A stretch of DNA of 8,286 bases, from positions 1 through 8,286 of the forward strand of contig CALLYR010000470.1 of assembly GCA_937859005.1 (NCBI GenBank), in the 5' to 3' direction. Below are positions 6,875 to 8,286 of this stretch, one piece after another; within the stretch, counting starts at the first letter, position 1; each line of letters opens with the position of its first letter. The translations under genes were made by a program, and so were the position numbers. The notes beneath the pieces were generated by a model. That model had not been told where the DNA came from and searched no databases. It worked only from the letters and a program-made list of their open reading frames with translations. The stretch is from an uncultured Paracoccus sp. Lineage in GTDB: Bacteria > Pseudomonadota > Alphaproteobacteria > Rhodobacterales > Rhodobacteraceae.

Positions 6875-7441
6875 CTAGTCCTTGGCGCGTTCGACGTAGC
6901 TGTTGTCCTCGGTGTTGATGACGATGCGGGTGCCCACGCCGATATGGGGCGGCACCATCACCCGCACGCCGTTGTCGCACATCGCGGGCTTGTAGGACGA
7001 GGACGCGGTCTGGCCCTTGACCACCGGCTCGGTCTCGGCGACCTCGACCGTGATCTTCTGGGGCAGTTCCATGGCGATCGGGACGCCGTTGAAGACCTGC
7101 AGATAGACGCGCATCCCTTCGGCCAGATAGACCTTCTGGTCGCCGATCATGTCGGCGGGGGCGACCAGCTGCTCATAGGATTCGGGTTCCATGAAATGAA
7201 ATCCCTCGCCGTCCTCATAGAGGAAATCATAGGCGCGTTCGTCCACATGGGCGCGTTCGACCTGTTCGGTCGTGCGCCAGCGTTCGGAGACCTTCACGCC
7301 GTCGGAAATGCGGCGCATGTCCACCTGGGTCACGGGCGTGCCCTTGCCGGGGTGGAAGTTCTGGGCGGTCAGGACGACATAGAGCCTGCCGTCCAGTTCG
7401 ACGACATTGCCCTTGCGCAGGCTGGAGGCGATGACTTTCAC
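6875..7441 (-). CDS. efp: Translation elongation factor P
   Basis: Binds the ribosome between the P and E sites and relieves stalling at runs of proline. At 188 residues it has the full three-domain length: a KOW-like N-terminal domain (about 1-63) and two OB-fold domains. The tip loop NFHPGKGTP places Lys33 at the position that EpmA beta-lysylates (Lys34 in E. coli). The C-terminal EF-P signature is visible as KPAMCDNGVRVMVPPHIGVG, followed by INTEDNSYVER. The start codon is GTG at 7441, chosen because it begins the family's conserved N-terminus (KVIASSLRKGNVVE); upstream is a purine-rich but weak AAGAAAGA. It is divergent from epmA, the gene for its modifying enzyme, with 86 bases between them. 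Lys at 33 together with the neighbouring epmA argues for lysine-type modification rather than the arginine-rhamnose type. Confidence 0.97.
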   Translation of the reverse strand: MKVIASSLRKGNVVELDGRLYVVLTAQNFHPGKGTPVTQVDMRRISDGVKVSERWRTTEQVERAHVDERAYDFLYEDGEGFHFMEPESYEQLVAPADMIGDQKVYLAEGMRVYLQVFNGVPIAMELPQKITVEVAETEPVVKGQTASSSYKPAMCDNGVRVMVPPHIGVGTRIVINTEDNSYVERAKD

Positions 7442-7452
7442 GAGCGTCTTTC

Positions 7453-7481
7453 TTGCGATCCGGGGATGGGTGGAATATCGG
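7453..7481 (+). promoter_or_regulatory. Possible promoter for epmA
   Basis: TTGCGA (7453-7458) and TATCGG (7476-7481) are 17 bases apart in the 86-base gap between efp and epmA, leaving a leader of about 40 bases. Both hexamers are partial matches. I find no equally spaced pair for efp on the other strand. Confidence 0.28.
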
Positions 7482-7527
7482 CGCGGCTTCTAGCGCAATC
7501 CGCGCGAAATCGCCAGAGGCCCGCTCG

Positions 7528-8286
7528 ATGCCTGCCGAAACCCCCTGGTGGGACGCCGCCCGCCATGCCGACCGCCGCCCCGTCCTGCTGGCGCGCAATC
7601 GCATCCAGCGCAGCATCCGGGGCTGGCTGGAGGATCACGGCTTTACCGAGGTGGACCCTGCCGCGCTGGCCGCCAGCCCGGGCAACGAGGCGCATCTGCA
7701 CGCCTTCGCCACCGACGCCATCGGCAATGACGGGGTGGCGCGGCGGATGTATCTGCACACCTCGCCCGAATTCGCGCTGAAGAAGCTGCTGGCCGCGGGC
7801 GAGACCCGGATCGCGGCCTTCGCCCATGTCTGGCGCAACCGCGAGCGGGGGGCGCTGCACAGCCCCGAATTCACCATGCTGGAATGGTATCGCGCGCACG
7901 AGGACTATACCGTGCTGATGGAGGACTGCGCCGCCCTGTTGCGGCTGGCGGCGGACGGGGCGGGCGTGCGCGAGCTGCGCTTCCGCGACCGGACCTGTGA
8001 TCCCTTCGCCGCACCGGAACGGATCAGCGTGGCCGAGGCCTTTGCCCGTCACGCCGGCATCGACCTGCTGGCGACGGTCGCGCCGGACGGGGCCACCGAC
8101 CGCGACGGGCTGGCCGCGCAACTGGCGGCGGCGGGCATCCGCCATGCTGCCGACGACACCTGGTCCGACATGCTCAGCCGGGTTCTGGTCGAGCGGGTCG
8201 AGCCGCATCTGGGCCATGGGTGCGCCACCTTCCTCGACCGCTATCCCGCGCCCGAGGCGGCGCTGGCCCGCCGCGCGCCCGACGAC
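7528..8286 (+). CDS. epmA: EF-P lysine--lysine ligase EpmA (GenX/PoxA), C-terminus cut by window edge
   Basis: Paralogue of the class II lysyl-tRNA synthetase catalytic domain that attaches (R)-beta-lysine to a lysine of EF-P instead of charging tRNA. The 253 codons in the window start at the synthetase core without the tRNA anticodon-binding domain, as expected for EpmA (E. coli 325 residues). HTSPEFALKKLLAAG lies at 77-91, class II motif 2 around VWRNRERG at 101-108, and HSPEFTMLEWYR at 111-122. FLDRYPAPEAALAR (235-248) corresponds to the substrate-binding stretch before motif 3, which lies beyond the edge. AGAGG sits about eight bases before the ATG. It is divergent from efp, which encodes its substrate. 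epmB, the lysine 2,3-aminomutase that supplies beta-lysine, is not in the window. A lysyl-tRNA synthetase is the alternative, made unlikely by the missing N-terminal domain. Confidence 0.94.
   Translation, partial: MPAETPWWDAARHADRRPVLLARNRIQRSIRGWLEDHGFTEVDPAALAASPGNEAHLHAFATDAIGNDGVARRMYLHTSPEFALKKLLAAGETRIAAFAHVWRNRERGALHSPEFTMLEWYRAHEDYTVLMEDCAALLRLAADGAGVRELRFRDRTCDPFAAPERISVAEAFARHAGIDLLATVAPDGATDRDGLAAQLAAAGIRHAADDTWSDMLSRVLVERVEPHLGHGCATFLDRYPAPEAALARRAPDD

Noticed and set aside
4933..6918. A 661-codon plus-strand frame covering selD and beyond
   Set aside because: It is a shifted frame over selD and the convergent genes, Arg/Gly/Ala-rich with no motifs. selD in its own frame carries all the catalytic residues.
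7438..8217. A 259-codon minus-strand frame opposite epmA
   Set aside because: It is the antisense shadow of epmA, whose class II synthetase motifs are plain on the plus strand.

Overview
The window is GC-rich and looks like an alphaproteobacterial chromosome, most likely Rhodobacterales (Paracoccus/Rhodobacter-like). I infer this from codon use and the mix of genes; it is not proven by any marker here. Five of the six well-supported genes have clear family identities. The layout is dense, with gaps of about 5 to 140 bases, and I see no mobile elements, tRNA, rRNA or CRISPR arrays.

Left part (1-3037, minus strand): the catalytic subunit of a membrane-associated, Tat-exported formate dehydrogenase of the FdnG/FdoG type. 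It is cut by the window edge only a few residues before its expected C-terminus. Codon 198 is an in-frame TGA that aligns with the selenocysteine of this family and is followed at once by a SECIS-like hairpin, so this is one selenoprotein gene rather than two genes or a pseudogene. A promoter-like sequence and a strong Shine-Dalgarno lie upstream.

Middle (3172-6115): a two-gene minus-strand unit with an ATGA overlap encodes a GlxA-type regulator (DJ-1/PfpI-like domain plus AraC helix-turn-helix) and tryptophan 2,3-dioxygenase (kynA). Divergent from it, on the plus strand, is selD (selenophosphate synthetase), which makes the selenium donor needed to decode the formate dehydrogenase. Dioxygenase activity leads to N-formylkynurenine, whose later hydrolysis releases formate, so a metabolic link to the neighbouring formate dehydrogenase is possible but inferred.

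Right part (6121-8286): a convergent 147-residue protein of unknown function, whose stop codon shares a hairpin with the selD stop. Next is a 310-base stretch (6565-6874) holding a small zinc-ribbon/one-membrane-segment reading frame that lacks a normal start codon, and a strong GC-rich hairpin just after efp. Then come efp (elongation factor P, minus, GTG start) and, divergent from it, epmA (the EF-P lysyl-lysine ligase), which runs off the right edge. EpmA modifies EF-P, so enzyme and substrate share one 86-base intergenic region.

Overall the window is ordinary core metabolism and translation. I did not find a wholly new system. The points most worth checking are the recoded TGA, the start-less zinc-ribbon gene with its hairpin, and the regulator-dioxygenase-formate dehydrogenase arrangement.
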